This document shows, in pieces, positions 47,942-57,662 of a DNA stretch of 64,000 nt. Within the stretch, counting starts at the first letter, position 1. The number at the start of each line of letters is the position of its first letter. This DNA comes from Methylobacterium sp. J-067 (GTDB lineage: Bacteria; Pseudomonadota; Alphaproteobacteria; Rhizobiales; Beijerinckiaceae), in contig NZ_JAKSXZ010000110.1 of the NCBI RefSeq assembly GCF_022829465.1, forward strand, positions 62,001 through 126,000. Direction: 5' to 3'. The notes under the pieces are model-generated. The model was not told the DNA's origin. It searched no databases and was given only the letters and a program-made list of their open reading frames with translations. The position numbers and the translations under genes are program-made.

Positions 47942-48856
47942 TTAGTAGCGATCCGGCACGTGCATCTCGGGCGGGATCGGTGCGCGGAGGTAATCGGCGT
48001 GCCGCACCCGCGCGGGCAGGTGGACTGGCGGGTGCTCCACCTCGCCGTAGGGGATCTGGCCGAGGAGGTGGCTGATGCAGTTGAGCCGCGCCCGCTTCTT
48101 GTCCACCGCCTCGACCACCCACCAGGGCGCCTCGGGGATGTGGGTGCGGGCCAGCATGTCCTCCTTGGCGCGGGTGTAATCCTCCCAGCGCCGCCGCGAT
48201 TCGACGTCCATCGGCGAGAGCTTCCACTGCTTCAGCGGATCGGTGATCCGCATGGTGAAGCGCAGGGCCTGCTCCTCGTCGGTGATAGAGAACCAGTATT
48301 TCAGCAGGACGATGCCGGAGCGCACCAGCATGCGCTCGAACTCCGGCACGGAGCGGAAGAACTCCTCGACGTCGGCTTCGGTGCAGAAGCCCATCACCCG
48401 CTCGACGCCGGCCCGGTTGTACCAGGAGCGGTCGAACAGGACGATTTCACCCGCCGCCGGAAGGTGGGCGGCGTAGCGCTGGAAGTACCATTGCGTCCGC
48501 TCGCGCTCGTTCGGCGCAGGCAGCGCCGCCACGCGGCAGACGCGCGGGTTCAGCCGTTGGGTGATGCGCTTGATGACGCCGCCCTTGCCGGCCGAATCGC
48601 GCCCCTCGAAGATGACGACGACGCGCAGCTTGTGATGCTGGACCCAATCCTGCAGCCGGACCAGTTCGTGCTGAAGGCGCAGGAGTTCGCGGAAGTAGAA
48701 GCGCCGGTCGAGCGCCCCGTGGGCTTCGGCGGGGCCGAGGGCGTCGAGGCGGGATTCCTCGAGATCCTGCTCGAGTTCCTCGTCGTAGCTGTCGAGGATC
48801 TCCCGGCGGATCATCTCCACCAAGGCGGGATGGGCGGAACTCAGATCCTCGGACAT
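47942..48856 (-). CDS. ppk2: Polyphosphate kinase 2
   Basis: 304 residues of the PPK2 family, which transfers phosphate between polyphosphate and nucleotides. Walker A FEGRDSAGKGG ends at residue 93; Walker B FDRSWYNRAGVERVMGF starts at 141. The lid region RWEDYTRAKEDMLARTH is present. One-domain class (class I-like, acting on NDPs) by length. It stands between tpiA and secG, not with ppk1. Confidence 0.93.
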   Translation of the reverse strand: MSEDLSSAHPALVEMIRREILDSYDEELEQDLEESRLDALGPAEAHGALDRRFYFRELLRLQHELVRLQDWVQHHKLRVVVIFEGRDSAGKGGVIKRITQRLNPRVCRVAALPAPNERERTQWYFQRYAAHLPAAGEIVLFDRSWYNRAGVERVMGFCTEADVEEFFRSVPEFERMLVRSGIVLLKYWFSITDEEQALRFTMRITDPLKQWKLSPMDVESRRRWEDYTRAKEDMLARTHIPEAPWWVVEAVDKKRARLNCISHLLGQIPYGEVEHPPVHLPARVRHADYLRAPIPPEMHVPDRY

Positions 48857-48946
48857 GCGGCGCTTTCGGACGGGACTCTCCCGCCCTCAAGACCAAGTCA
48901 GTGTGACACCCATGCGAAGCCCGGGGCGTGGCGCCCCGGATTCGTC

Positions 48947-49708
48947 TCAGGCGTAGGCCTTGCAGATCCCCAGGAAATCGTCGGCCACGAGGCTCGCGCC
49001 GCCGACCAGGGCGCCATCGACATTCTCGACCGAGAGGATTTCGCGGGCGTTGCCGGGCTTCACCGAGCCGCCGTAGAGGATGCGGATCTTGTGCGCTTCC
49101 TCGCCGGCCAGCTTGTCGAGCATGTCGCGGAGCGAAGCGTGGACCTCGGCGATGTCCTTCGGCGTGGGCGTGCGCCCGCTGCCGATAGCCCAGACGGGCT
49201 CGTAGGCGATCACCGTATCGGCCGATGTCGCGCCCTTGGGAAGGCCGATGGCCAACTGCGCGCGGACGATGTCCAGGGCGCGGCCCTGCTCGCGCTCCTC
49301 GATGGTCTCGCCGACACAGATGATGCCGCACAGCCCGGCGCGGCGGGCGCCGAGCGCCTTGGCGTGGACGCCGTCATCGGTCTCGTGGTGGTAGGCGCGC
49401 CGCTCGGAATGGCCGACGATCACGTATTTCGCCCCGAGGTCGGCCAGCATCTCGGCCGAGATCGAGCCGGTGAAGGCGCCGCTCTCGCGGGCGTGGAGGT
49501 TCTGGCCGCCGATGGCGATGTTGGACCCGTAGGCCGCCGCCACGCAGGACCCGATCAGGGTCGAGGGCGGGCAGATCAACACGTCGATCCGGGAGCACAG
49601 ATCGGGCGACAGGCCGTCGCGAATCTGTTCCACCACGGCGATCGAGGACCGCGTGCCGTTCATCTTCCAGTTGCCAGCGACCAGGGGCCGCCGCCCGCCC
49701 TGCGTCAT
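48947..49708 (-). CDS. tpiA: Triose-phosphate isomerase
   Basis: Interconverts glyceraldehyde 3-phosphate and dihydroxyacetone phosphate. 253 residues with the usual barrel. Active-site Lys15 in GNWKMNG, His100 in VGHSERR, Glu170 in AYEPVWAIGSG. ATG at 49708 gives the standard N-terminus; a GTG four codons earlier is possible. Divergent from the PPIase gene, with about 196 bases between starts. Confidence 0.97.
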   Translation of the reverse strand: MTQGGRRPLVAGNWKMNGTRSSIAVVEQIRDGLSPDLCSRIDVLICPPSTLIGSCVAAAYGSNIAIGGQNLHARESGAFTGSISAEMLADLGAKYVIVGHSERRAYHHETDDGVHAKALGARRAGLCGIICVGETIEEREQGRALDIVRAQLAIGLPKGATSADTVIAYEPVWAIGSGRTPTPKDIAEVHASLRDMLDKLAGEEAHKIRILYGGSVKPGNAREILSVENVDGALVGGASLVADDFLGICKAYA

Positions 49709-49904
49709 TCCCCGCCCCACTCCTCACCGCTGCGTGATCCGGCGGCCGTACCAGAGCAAGCTTAGGCGCGCAAACCGCGCCCGAGCCCTTTCCCCACGCA
49801 GCGCGCGGGGATGGTGACGCGGGCGAGCCTTTGTTTCACCGCGCGAATGGTCTATCGCGAGCCGCGACGAAGCATTTTCCAGACCGGCGTTTCCAAGACA
49901 CACC

Positions 49905-51806
49905 ATGCTGCAGGGCATCCGCGCCGCCACCGAGCACTGGCTCGGCAAGATCGTTTTGGCGATCATCTTCTCGCTGCTGATGTTCGGCATCGGCATCTAC
50001 GGCGTCGAGGATCTGATCCGCGGCGGCGGGACGAGCGCCGTCGCCACGGTGGGCAACACCAAGATCTCGTCCGAGCAGGTCCGGCAGGCCTACCAGAACC
50101 AGCTCGAGCGCTATCAGGTGCAGCTGAAGCGCGCCCTCTCTCCGGAGCAGGCGCGGGCGCTCGGCCTCGACCGGCAGGTGATGTCGCAGCTCATCACCGA
50201 GGCGGCGCTCGACCAGAAGACCCGCGACCTCGGCCTCGCCGTTCCCGACAGCGCCGTGCTCCGCGCGATCCACGAGGAGAAGTCCTTCCAGACCGCCCAA
50301 GGCCAGTTCGACCCGCAGCTGTTCTACCAGACGCTCCAGCGTGCTGGCCTGAACGAGCAGCGCTTCGTGAACGAGCAGCGCTCGGTGATCGCCCGCATCC
50401 AGTTGGCCGAGGCGGTGTCCGGTGGGATCAGCGTGCCGACGGCCCTCCGCGAGTCGGTGCATCGCTACACGACCGAGCGGCGGGCGGTGTCCTTCCTGTT
50501 CCTTCAGCCCTCCGATGCCGGCCAGATCCCGGCCCCGACCGACGAGGAGTTGAAGACCTGGTACGAGGGCAACAAGGACAAGTTCCGCGCCTCCGAGTAC
50601 CGCACGGTGAACTTCCTCGTGGTCGATCCCGAGACGGTGGCGCAGTCCGAGCCGGTCTCGGACGAGGACGCGCGCAAGGCCTACGACCTCAACAAGAGCC
50701 GCTACGGCAGCCCCGAGAAGCGGACCATCCAGCAGATCGTCTTCCCCGATGCGGCTTCGGCCGAGGCGGCGCGCAAGGAGATCGAGGAGGGCGTCAAGAC
50801 CTTCGATCAGGTCGCCGAGGCGCGCGGCACCAGCGGCAACGAGCTGACCCTAGGCACGCTCTCCCGCGACGAGTTGTTCGACAAGACCGTGGCCGAGGCC
50901 GCGTTCAGCCTGCCCGAGGGCGGCGTGAGCCAGCCGGTGAAGGGCCAGTTCGGCCAGGTGCTGCTGGGCGTCACCAAGATCGAGCCCGGCACGGTGAAGC
51001 CGTTCGAGGAGGTCTCGGGCGAGATCCGCAAGACCCTCGCTTTGCAGCGGGCGAAGGACAAGATCGAGGACATCCGCGACGCCATCGAGGATCAGCGCGC
51101 CAGCGCCAAGTCGCTCGCCGACATCGCCGCCGAGCGCAAGCTCAACCTCGTGGCGGTGCAGGCGGTGGACGGCCAGGGCAAGGCGCCGGACGGCACCCGC
51201 ATCGGCACCATCCCCGATGCGGACACGACCCTGCCGGCGGTGTTCCGCGCCGAGATCGGCGGCGACAACGAGCCCCTGCGCACGAAGAGCGGCGGCTACA
51301 TCTGGTACGACGTCACCAAGATCGAGGGCGCCCACGACAAGCCGTTCGACGAGGTGAAGGACGCGGTGAAGGCTGGCTGGATGCAGGCCGAGACCGCCAA
51401 GCGCCTTCAGGCCAAGGGCCGCGAACTGGTCGAGAAGCTCGACAAGGGCGCGAGCATCGAGGACGCGGCCAAGGAAGTCGGCGTGAACCCGCAGGAGACG
51501 TCGGACCTCGCGCGCAACCAGCCGAAGGACATGCTCACTGCCGACGTGGTGAACCTGATCTTCGCGACGCCGGTGGGTAAGTCCGGCAGCGCGGCCTCGG
51601 GCGATTCGCGCGCCGTCTTCAAGGTGACGTCGGCGACGATGCCGGCCTTCGTGGCCGACAGCCCCAGCGACAAGGCCGTCACGCAGAACTTCCAGTCGGC
51701 CATCGCGGACGACGTGCTGTCCCAGTACATCACGGACGTGCAGAAGCACGCTGGCGTGAAGGTCGATCAGGCGGCGCTCCGCAAGGTCTTCGGCGGCGAG
51801 TACTGA
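49905..51806 (+). CDS. SurA/PpiD-type membrane-anchored peptidyl-prolyl isomerase
   Basis: 633 residues. MLQGIRAATEHWLGKIVLAI is a short cytoplasmic stretch leading to the anchor helix (IVLAIIFSLLMFGIGIYGVE). A SurA_N-like chaperone domain follows (SSEQVRQAYQNQLERYQVQL), then a parvulin-like domain ([20 protein letters not shown] ... GELT-type LGTLSRDELFDKTVAEAAF). Probably aids folding of outer membrane proteins at the periplasmic face. The last base of its stop is the A of the trpE ATG. Confidence 0.9.
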   Translation: MLQGIRAATEHWLGKIVLAIIFSLLMFGIGIYGVEDLIRGGGTSAVATVGNTKISSEQVRQAYQNQLERYQVQLKRALSPEQARALGLDRQVMSQLITEAALDQKTRDLGLAVPDSAVLRAIHEEKSFQTAQGQFDPQLFYQTLQRAGLNEQRFVNEQRSVIARIQLAEAVSGGISVPTALRESVHRYTTERRAVSFLFLQPSDAGQIPAPTDEELKTWYEGNKDKFRASEYRTVNFLVVDPETVAQSEPVSDEDARKAYDLNKSRYGSPEKRTIQQIVFPDAASAEAARKEIEEGVKTFDQVAEARGTSGNELTLGTLSRDELFDKTVAEAAFSLPEGGVSQPVKGQFGQVLLGVTKIEPGTVKPFEEVSGEIRKTLALQRAKDKIEDIRDAIEDQRASAKSLADIAAERKLNLVAVQAVDGQGKAPDGTRIGTIPDADTTLPAVFRAEIGGDNEPLRTKSGGYIWYDVTKIEGAHDKPFDEVKDAVKAGWMQAETAKRLQAKGRELVEKLDKGASIEDAAKEVGVNPQETSDLARNQPKDMLTADVVNLIFATPVGKSGSAASGDSRAVFKVTSATMPAFVADSPSDKAVTQNFQSAIADDVLSQYITDVQKHAGVKVDQAALRKVFGGEY

Positions 51807-53326
51807 TGTCGGACCTGCCCGAATTCGACGCCTTCCGGGCCGCATACGAGGCCGGGCGTCCGAGCCTGATCGAGATCGCGCTCGTGGCCGATCTCGAAAC
51901 GCCGGTCGCGGCCTTCATGAAGCTCCGTGCCCGGCATGCCGGGCCCGCCTTCCTGCTCGAATCGGTCGAGGGCGGGGCGGTGCGCGGGCGCTACTCGATG
52001 ATCGGGCTCGACCCCGATCTGATCTGGCGCTGCCGGGACGGCGTGGCCTCCCTCGCGCGCCAGCCCGATCTCAGCGCGTTCGAACCCGATGAGCGCCATC
52101 CCCTCGCGAGCCTGCGCGGGCTGATCGCCGAGAGCGCCATCGGCGCCGACGAGGACCGCGACCTGCCGCCGATGGCGGCGGGGCTGTTTGGCTATCTCGG
52201 CTACGACATGGTGCGCGCCATGGAGCGCCTGCCGGTTCCGAACCCGGACCCGCTCGGCGTGCCGGACGCGATCCTGATGCGCCCGCGCCTGATGGTTGTG
52301 TTCGACTCGATCCGCGACGTCATCACGGTGGTGACGCCCGTGCGCCCGGCCGAGGGAACCTCCGCCCGCGCCGCCTACGAGGCTGCTCTCGCGCGGATCG
52401 ACGGCGTCGCGGCCGCGCTTGAAAGCCCGCTGCCCATCGAGGCGCGGATCGATCTCGCGACGGTGGCCGCGCCGGAGCCGGTCTCGAACACCACGCCCGA
52501 GGAGTTCGCCGCGATGGTCGCGCGGGCGAAGGAGTACATTGTTGCGGGCGACGTCTTCCAGGTGGTGCTGTCGCAGCGCTTCGAGGCGCCGTTCACCCTG
52601 CCAGCCTTCGCGCTTTACCGCTCGCTCCGCCGCACGAACCCGGCGCCGTTCCTGTGCTACCTCGATTTCGACACCTTCCAGATCGTCTGCTCGTCACCGG
52701 AGATTCTGGTGCGGGTGCGCGAGGGCGTCGTGACGATCCGGCCCATCGCCGGCACCCGCCGCCGGGGCGCCACCCCGGCCGAGGACCGGGCGCTCGCGGA
52801 GGAACTGCTCGCCGATCCCAAGGAGCGGGCCGAGCACCTGATGCTGCTCGATCTCGGCCGCAACGATGCGGGCCGCGTCTCGCGGATCGGCACCGTGCGC
52901 GTCACCGATCAGTTCTTCATCGAGCGCTACAGCCAGGTGATGCACATCGTGTCGAACGTCGAGGGCGACCTCGACACGCGGCACGATCCCCTGGACGCCC
53001 TCACCGCCGGCTTTCCGGCGGGCACCGTCTCCGGCGCGCCGAAGGTGCGGGCCATGGAGATCATCGACGAGTTGGAGAAGCAGAAGCGCGGGCCCTATGC
53101 CGGCTGCATCGGCTATTTCGGCGCGGGCGGCGAGATGGACACCTGCATCGTGCTCCGCACCGCCGTGGTGAAGGACGGGCGGATGCATGTCCAGGCGGGA
53201 GCGGGCATCGTCTACGATTCCGATCCGGCGTCCGAGCAGCAGGAATGCGTCAACAAGGCGAAGGCGTTGTTCCGCGCGGCGGAAGAGGCGGTGCGCTTCG
53301 CGGCGCAGGCGCGGCGGGGGCAATAG
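51806..53326 (+). CDS. trpE: Anthranilate synthase component I
   Basis: Makes anthranilate from chorismate with TrpG. 506 residues. FLLESVEGGAVRGRYSMIGL is the tryptophan-binding N-terminal region; the catalytic domain has FQVVLSQRF, PIAGTRRRG, LLDLGRNDAGRV and AGFPAGTVSGAPKVRAMEII. Separate from trpG, unlike the fused TrpE(G) of Rhizobium. The start overlaps the PPIase stop by one base, so there is no room for a trp attenuator directly before trpE. Confidence 0.97.
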   Translation: MSDLPEFDAFRAAYEAGRPSLIEIALVADLETPVAAFMKLRARHAGPAFLLESVEGGAVRGRYSMIGLDPDLIWRCRDGVASLARQPDLSAFEPDERHPLASLRGLIAESAIGADEDRDLPPMAAGLFGYLGYDMVRAMERLPVPNPDPLGVPDAILMRPRLMVVFDSIRDVITVVTPVRPAEGTSARAAYEAALARIDGVAAALESPLPIEARIDLATVAAPEPVSNTTPEEFAAMVARAKEYIVAGDVFQVVLSQRFEAPFTLPAFALYRSLRRTNPAPFLCYLDFDTFQIVCSSPEILVRVREGVVTIRPIAGTRRRGATPAEDRALAEELLADPKERAEHLMLLDLGRNDAGRVSRIGTVRVTDQFFIERYSQVMHIVSNVEGDLDTRHDPLDALTAGFPAGTVSGAPKVRAMEIIDELEKQKRGPYAGCIGYFGAGGEMDTCIVLRTAVVKDGRMHVQAGAGIVYDSDPASEQQECVNKAKALFRAAEEAVRFAAQARRGQ

Positions 53327-53385
53327 CGCGCCATTGACCCGCCCGCCCCGACGCGCCACACCGCGCCAGGGTTCGGATCCGCGCC

Positions 53386-54000
53386 ATGTCCAAAGTCCTC
53401 GTCATCGACAATTACGACAGCTTCACCTTCAACCTCGTCCATCTGATCGGCCCGCTCTGCGACTCGATCGAGGTGGCGCGGAACGATGCGCTGTCGGTGG
53501 CCGACATCCGCGAGAAGGCGCCGGACGCCGTAGTGCTCTCGCCGGGCCCGTGCAGCCCGAACGAGGCCGGCATCTGCCTCGACGTGGTGCGCGACCTCGC
53601 GGGCGAGATCCCGATCTTCGGCGTCTGCCTGGGGTTGCAGGCCATCGGGCAGGCCTTCGGCGGGGATGTGGTGCGCGCGCCGATCCCGCTCCACGGCAAG
53701 GTCTCGACCATCCGCCACGGAGCGAGCGGCCTGTTCCGGGGCATCAACGACAGTTTCGAGGCGACGCGCTACCACTCGCTGGTGGTGGACCGGGCGACCT
53801 GCCCCTCGGCGCTCGCCGTGACCGCCGAGGCGGATGGGCTCATCATGGGCCTGCAGCACGAAGCGCTTCCGGTGCATGGGGTGCAGTTCCACCCGGAGAG
53901 CATCCGCTCGCAGCACGGCGCGGAGATCGTGAAGAACTTCCTCGATCTCGCCAGGGCCTGGAACGCGCAGCGTGACAGGCTCGCCGCCGACGTGCATTGA
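53386..54000 (+). CDS. trpG: Anthranilate synthase component II (glutamine amidotransferase)
   Basis: 204 residues. Supplies ammonia to TrpE. Triad: Cys81 in GVCLGLQ, His169 and Glu171 in GVQFHPESI. DNYDSFTFNLVHLIG is the characteristic N-terminus. It might also serve p-aminobenzoate synthesis, as no other copy is in view. ATG 53386, 59 bases after trpE. Confidence 0.96.
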   Translation: MSKVLVIDNYDSFTFNLVHLIGPLCDSIEVARNDALSVADIREKAPDAVVLSPGPCSPNEAGICLDVVRDLAGEIPIFGVCLGLQAIGQAFGGDVVRAPIPLHGKVSTIRHGASGLFRGINDSFEATRYHSLVVDRATCPSALAVTAEADGLIMGLQHEALPVHGVQFHPESIRSQHGAEIVKNFLDLARAWNAQRDRLAADVH

Positions 54001-54032
54001 CGCCGCCAGCCCCGCTTCCTGCGACGATTCCG

Positions 54033-55070
54033 ATGGACAGCTTCAGACCGCTCCTCGCTAAGGTCGCCGGGGGCCAGACCCTTGAGCGCGCCGAAGCGCG
54101 CGCGGCCTTCGATCTGCTCCTGTCCGGCGAGGTGACGCCCGTCCAATCCGCCGCCTTCCTCACGGCGCTGAAGATGCGCGGCGAGGACGTGGAGGAGATC
54201 GTCGGCGCCGCCGAGGCGATGCGGGCGCGGATGATGCGCGTGACGGCGCCGGCTGGCGCGGTCGATGTCGTGGGAACGGGCGGCGACCATTCGGGCAGCG
54301 TCAACGTCTCGACGCTCGCCGCCATCCTCGTCGCCGCCTGCGGCGTACCGGTGGCCAAGCACGGCAACCGCGCCGCGACCTCGCGCTCCGGCGCGGCCGA
54401 CGTGCTCGCGGCGCTCGGCGTGGCCCTGGGGCTCGATCCGGCGGGGCAGGAGCGCTGCCTCGCGGAAGCCGGCCTGTGCTTCCTGTTCGCCCAGACCCAT
54501 CACGGCGCAATGCGCCACGTCGCGGCGGTGCGGGCCGAGTTGCCGGTGCGGACGATCTTCAACCTGCTCGGGCCCCTGTGCAATCCGGCGGGCGTCACCC
54601 GCCAGCTCTTCGGCGTCGCGGACGGCGCCCGCGCCGAGCCCCTGACCCGGGTGCTGGCCGAACTCGGCAGCGAGCGGGTCTGGACTGTTCACGGGTCGGA
54701 CGGGCTCGATGAGATCACCGTCACGGGGCCGACCGGCGTCGTCGCCCTGGAGGACGGCCGGATCACGCGGTTCAGCATCGATCCGCGCGATGTTGGCCTG
54801 ACCCTGCGCGCTCCGGAGGAGCTGCGCGGCGGCGATCCGGCGCACAACGCCAAGGCCCTCGGAGCGGTGCTCGCGGGCGAACGAAACGCCTACCGCGATA
54901 TCGCGGTTGTCAATGCGGGCGCGGCCCTCGTCGTCGCGGGCAGCGCCTGGACCCTGGCGGACGGGGTCGCCCGGGCGCAGGATGCCATCGATACCGGCGC
55001 GGGCCGTGCCACCCTCGCGCGTCTGGTGCGCGTGTCGCAAGAATGCTCGAAGGGGCAGGAGAGCCGATGA
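54033..55070 (+). CDS. trpD: Anthranilate phosphoribosyltransferase
   Basis: 345 residues. PRPP/anthranilate motifs GTGGD at 81-85 and [12 protein letters not shown] at 109-120, both intact. The ATG at 54033 ([14 protein letters not shown]) fits the family; a TTG at 53997 overlapping the trpG stop would add 12 residues and cannot be excluded. The stop overlaps trpC (ATGA). Confidence 0.96.
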   Translation: MDSFRPLLAKVAGGQTLERAEARAAFDLLLSGEVTPVQSAAFLTALKMRGEDVEEIVGAAEAMRARMMRVTAPAGAVDVVGTGGDHSGSVNVSTLAAILVAACGVPVAKHGNRAATSRSGAADVLAALGVALGLDPAGQERCLAEAGLCFLFAQTHHGAMRHVAAVRAELPVRTIFNLLGPLCNPAGVTRQLFGVADGARAEPLTRVLAELGSERVWTVHGSDGLDEITVTGPTGVVALEDGRITRFSIDPRDVGLTLRAPEELRGGDPAHNAKALGAVLAGERNAYRDIAVVNAGAALVVAGSAWTLADGVARAQDAIDTGAGRATLARLVRVSQECSKGQESR

Positions 55071-55936
55071 CCTCGCTGACGCAAGAGGCCGCGCCCGACC
55101 CCGCCGCCGAGGCGCCCGAGCGACCGAACGTGCTCGCGCGGATCGAGGCGTACAAGCGCCGCGAGATCGCCGAGGCGAAGCTGCGCGTGCCGCTGGCGAA
55201 GCTGGAGAAGAAGGTCGCGCAGGCCGATCCGCCGCGCGGTTTCGCGGCGGCGATCCGTGCCCACCGGGCGGAGGGGCGCACCGCCCTCATCGCCGAGGTG
55301 AAGAAGGCCTCGCCCTCAAAGGGGCTGATCCGCGCCGATTTCGATCCGGCCACCCTCGCGGCGGCCTACGAGAAGGGTGGGGCCACCTGCCTCTCGGTGC
55401 TCACCGACGAGCCGTCCTTCCAGGGCAAGCCCGATTACCTCATCGCCGCGCGGGCCGCCTGCCGCCTGCCGGTGCTGCGTAAGGACTTCATGTTCGAGCC
55501 CTATCAGGTCTACGAGGCGCGGGCCTGGGGGGCCGACTGCATCCTCGTCATCATGGCTTGCCTCGATGATGACGAGGCCGCCGCCCTGGTCGAGACTGCG
55601 CACGACCTGAAGATGGACGTGCTGGCCGAGGTCCACGACGAGGCCGAACTGGCCCGCGCCCTGCCGCTCGGCACCGCCCTGGTCGGCATCAACAACCGTA
55701 ACCTGAAGACCTTCGAGGTCTCCTTCGACAACGCCTTGCGGTTGAAGCCTGGCATCCCGGACGACCGCATCGCCGTGGCCGAGAGCGGCATCGGCAGCCA
55801 TGCCGACGTGGAAACGTTGGCCGCGCACGGCCTCGATACGGTGCTGGTGGGCGAGAGCCTGATGCGCCAGGGCGACGTCACCAAGGCGACCCGCGCGCTG
55901 TTGTTTGGGGACACGGGCAAGAAGTCCAAGGCATGA
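55067..55936 (+). CDS. trpC: Indole-3-glycerol phosphate synthase
   Basis: 289 residues. [10 protein letters not shown] at 77-86 gives the catalytic Lys in the first beta strand, [20 protein letters not shown] and [12 protein letters not shown] are the later signature strands, and [15 protein letters not shown] the phosphate site. Monofunctional, without TrpF. The N-terminus is longer than usual by about 20 residues. It overlaps trpD and moaC by four bases each. Confidence 0.97.
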   Translation: MTSLTQEAAPDPAAEAPERPNVLARIEAYKRREIAEAKLRVPLAKLEKKVAQADPPRGFAAAIRAHRAEGRTALIAEVKKASPSKGLIRADFDPATLAAAYEKGGATCLSVLTDEPSFQGKPDYLIAARAACRLPVLRKDFMFEPYQVYEARAWGADCILVIMACLDDDEAAALVETAHDLKMDVLAEVHDEAELARALPLGTALVGINNRNLKTFEVSFDNALRLKPGIPDDRIAVAESGIGSHADVETLAAHGLDTVLVGESLMRQGDVTKATRALLFGDTGKKSKA

Positions 55937-56421
55937 GCGAAGGCCTCACCCATCTCGACGCGTCGGGCGCGGCCAACATGGTCGACGTCACCGACAAGGC
56001 CGCCACCACCCGGACCGCCCGCGCGGAGGGGTGCGTGGTGATGCTGCCGGACACCCTGGCGCTGATCCGCGAGGGCGACGCCAAGAAGGGCGATGTGATC
56101 GGCACCGCCCGGCTCGCCGGGATCATGGCGGCCAAGCGCACGCACGAACTCATTCCGCTCTGCCACCCGCTGCTCCTCTCGAAGGTGCGGGTGGAGTGTG
56201 AGGAGGATGCAAGCCTCCCCGGCCTGCGTCTAACCGCCGAGGTGCGGGTGCAGGGGCCGACCGGCGTCGAGATGGAGGCGCTGACCGCCGTCTCGGTCGC
56301 CTGCCTCACGGTCTACGACATGGTGAAGGCGGTGGATCGTGGCATGCGCATCGAGGGCATCCGCCTCCTCGCCAAGGATGGCGGGCGCTCCGGCGCCTAC
56401 AGGGCAGACGCAGCAGAGTGA
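55933..56421 (+). CDS. moaC: Cyclic pyranopterin monophosphate synthase MoaC
   Basis: 162 residues. Second step of molybdenum cofactor synthesis. [13 protein letters not shown] (Cys77, His78) and [13 protein letters not shown] (Asp129, Lys132) hold the catalytic residues. The trpC-moaC-moeA junction is a known alphaproteobacterial order, here with ATGA overlaps on both sides. Confidence 0.97.
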   Translation: MSEGLTHLDASGAANMVDVTDKAATTRTARAEGCVVMLPDTLALIREGDAKKGDVIGTARLAGIMAAKRTHELIPLCHPLLLSKVRVECEEDASLPGLRLTAEVRVQGPTGVEMEALTAVSVACLTVYDMVKAVDRGMRIEGIRLLAKDGGRSGAYRADAAE

Positions 56422-56432
56422 GGCCGACGCCG

Positions 56433-57662
56433 ATGAGCGGCTTGATCCCCGTCGCCGAGGCTTTGTCCCGCATCCTCGCGAGCGTCGCCCGGCCCGTCGA
56501 TACCGAGAGCGTGCCCCTCGCCCGCGCCGCCGGCCGGGTGCTCGCGGCGCCGGTCGCCTCGACCCGCACGCAGCCGCCGTTCCCGGCCTCCGCCATGGAC
56601 GGCTACGCCGTGCGGGCCGCCGATGCCGGAGCGGTCGGCGCGCGCCTGACGCTCGCCGGCACCAGCGCCGCCGGGCACGGCTTCTCAGGTACGCTCCAAC
56701 CCGGCGAGGCGGTGCGGATCTTCACCGGCGCTCCGGTGCCGGAGGGCGCCGACGCCATCCTGATCCAGGAGGATGCCGACGCCGAGGGCGACACCGTCCA
56801 CGTCCGCGAGGCGGTTGAGCAGGGCCGGTTCATCCGCCGGGAAGGGCTCGATTTCGCGGCGGGGCAGGTGCTCCTCGCTGAAGGCATGACCCTCGACGCG
56901 CGCCGCCTCGCCCTGGCGGCGGCGGCGGGGCATCCGCGCCTCGACGTGCGGCGGCGCCCGCGGGTGGCGATCCTCGCCACGGGGGACGAGTTGGTTGAGC
57001 CCGGCGCGACGCCGGCCTGGGACCAGATCGTCGCCTCGAACAGCCTCGCGCTGGCCGCCCTCGCCGAGGAGGCCGGCGCCGAGGCCATCGACCTCGGCAT
57101 CGCCGCCGACGATCACGCGGCGCTCGAAGCCGCTTTCCGCCGGGCGCGCGAGACGAAGGCCGACCTTCTCATCACCCTCGGCGGCGCCTCCGTGGGCGAT
57201 CACGATCTCGTCCAGGCGGCGCTCGCCCGTGAAGGGCTCGAACTCGGCTTCTGGCGGGTCGCCCTTAGGCCGGGCAAGCCGCTGATGCATGGCCGGCTTG
57301 GGGACATGCTGGTGATCGGCCTGCCGGGGAATCCCGTCTCGTCCATCGTCTGCGGGCTGCTGTTCGTTGTGCCGGCAATCCGGGCGATGCTGGGCGATCC
57401 GCTGGCGGGGGCCGACCGCACCGAGCCGGCAACGCTCGGCCGCGACCTGCCGGCCAATGACGGACGGGCCGATTACATGCGCGCCAGCCTCACAGTGGAA
57501 GCGGGGCAACTGCCTGTCGCCACCCCCGAGAACCGGCAGGATTCATCCATGCTCGCCGTGCTCGGCCGCTCGGAGGCGTTGCTCGTCCGCGCGCCGCATG
57601 CCCCGCCCGCCAAGGCCGGCGAGCCGTGCCGGATCATCCGCCTCGACCGGCGGCTCGTCTAG
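56433..57662 (+). CDS. moeA: Molybdopterin molybdenumtransferase MoeA
   Basis: 409 residues. Inserts molybdate into adenylated molybdopterin. FPASAMDGYAVRAAD and IFTGAPVPEGADAILIQED are domain signatures, ATGDELVEPGATP and LGGASVGDHDLV come from the MoCF domain. ATG at 56433 preferred; a GTG at 56418 overlapping the moaC stop (GTGA) is an alternative adding five residues. The lexA gene often found next is absent; a membrane-protein gene converges instead. Confidence 0.95.
   Translation: MSGLIPVAEALSRILASVARPVDTESVPLARAAGRVLAAPVASTRTQPPFPASAMDGYAVRAADAGAVGARLTLAGTSAAGHGFSGTLQPGEAVRIFTGAPVPEGADAILIQEDADAEGDTVHVREAVEQGRFIRREGLDFAAGQVLLAEGMTLDARRLALAAAAGHPRLDVRRRPRVAILATGDELVEPGATPAWDQIVASNSLALAALAEEAGAEAIDLGIAADDHAALEAAFRRARETKADLLITLGGASVGDHDLVQAALAREGLELGFWRVALRPGKPLMHGRLGDMLVIGLPGNPVSSIVCGLLFVVPAIRAMLGDPLAGADRTEPATLGRDLPANDGRADYMRASLTVEAGQLPVATPENRQDSSMLAVLGRSEALLVRAPHAPPAKAGEPCRIIRLDRRLV

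Noticed and set aside
47477-49765. Long plus-strand open frame (762 codons) over secG, ppk2 and tpiA
   Set aside because: Shadow of three well-recognised minus-strand genes; no family features.
49811-51580. Alternative frame over the PPIase gene
   Set aside because: Repetitive Arg/Gly/Ala text; the other frame gives a proper membrane anchor and chaperone domains.
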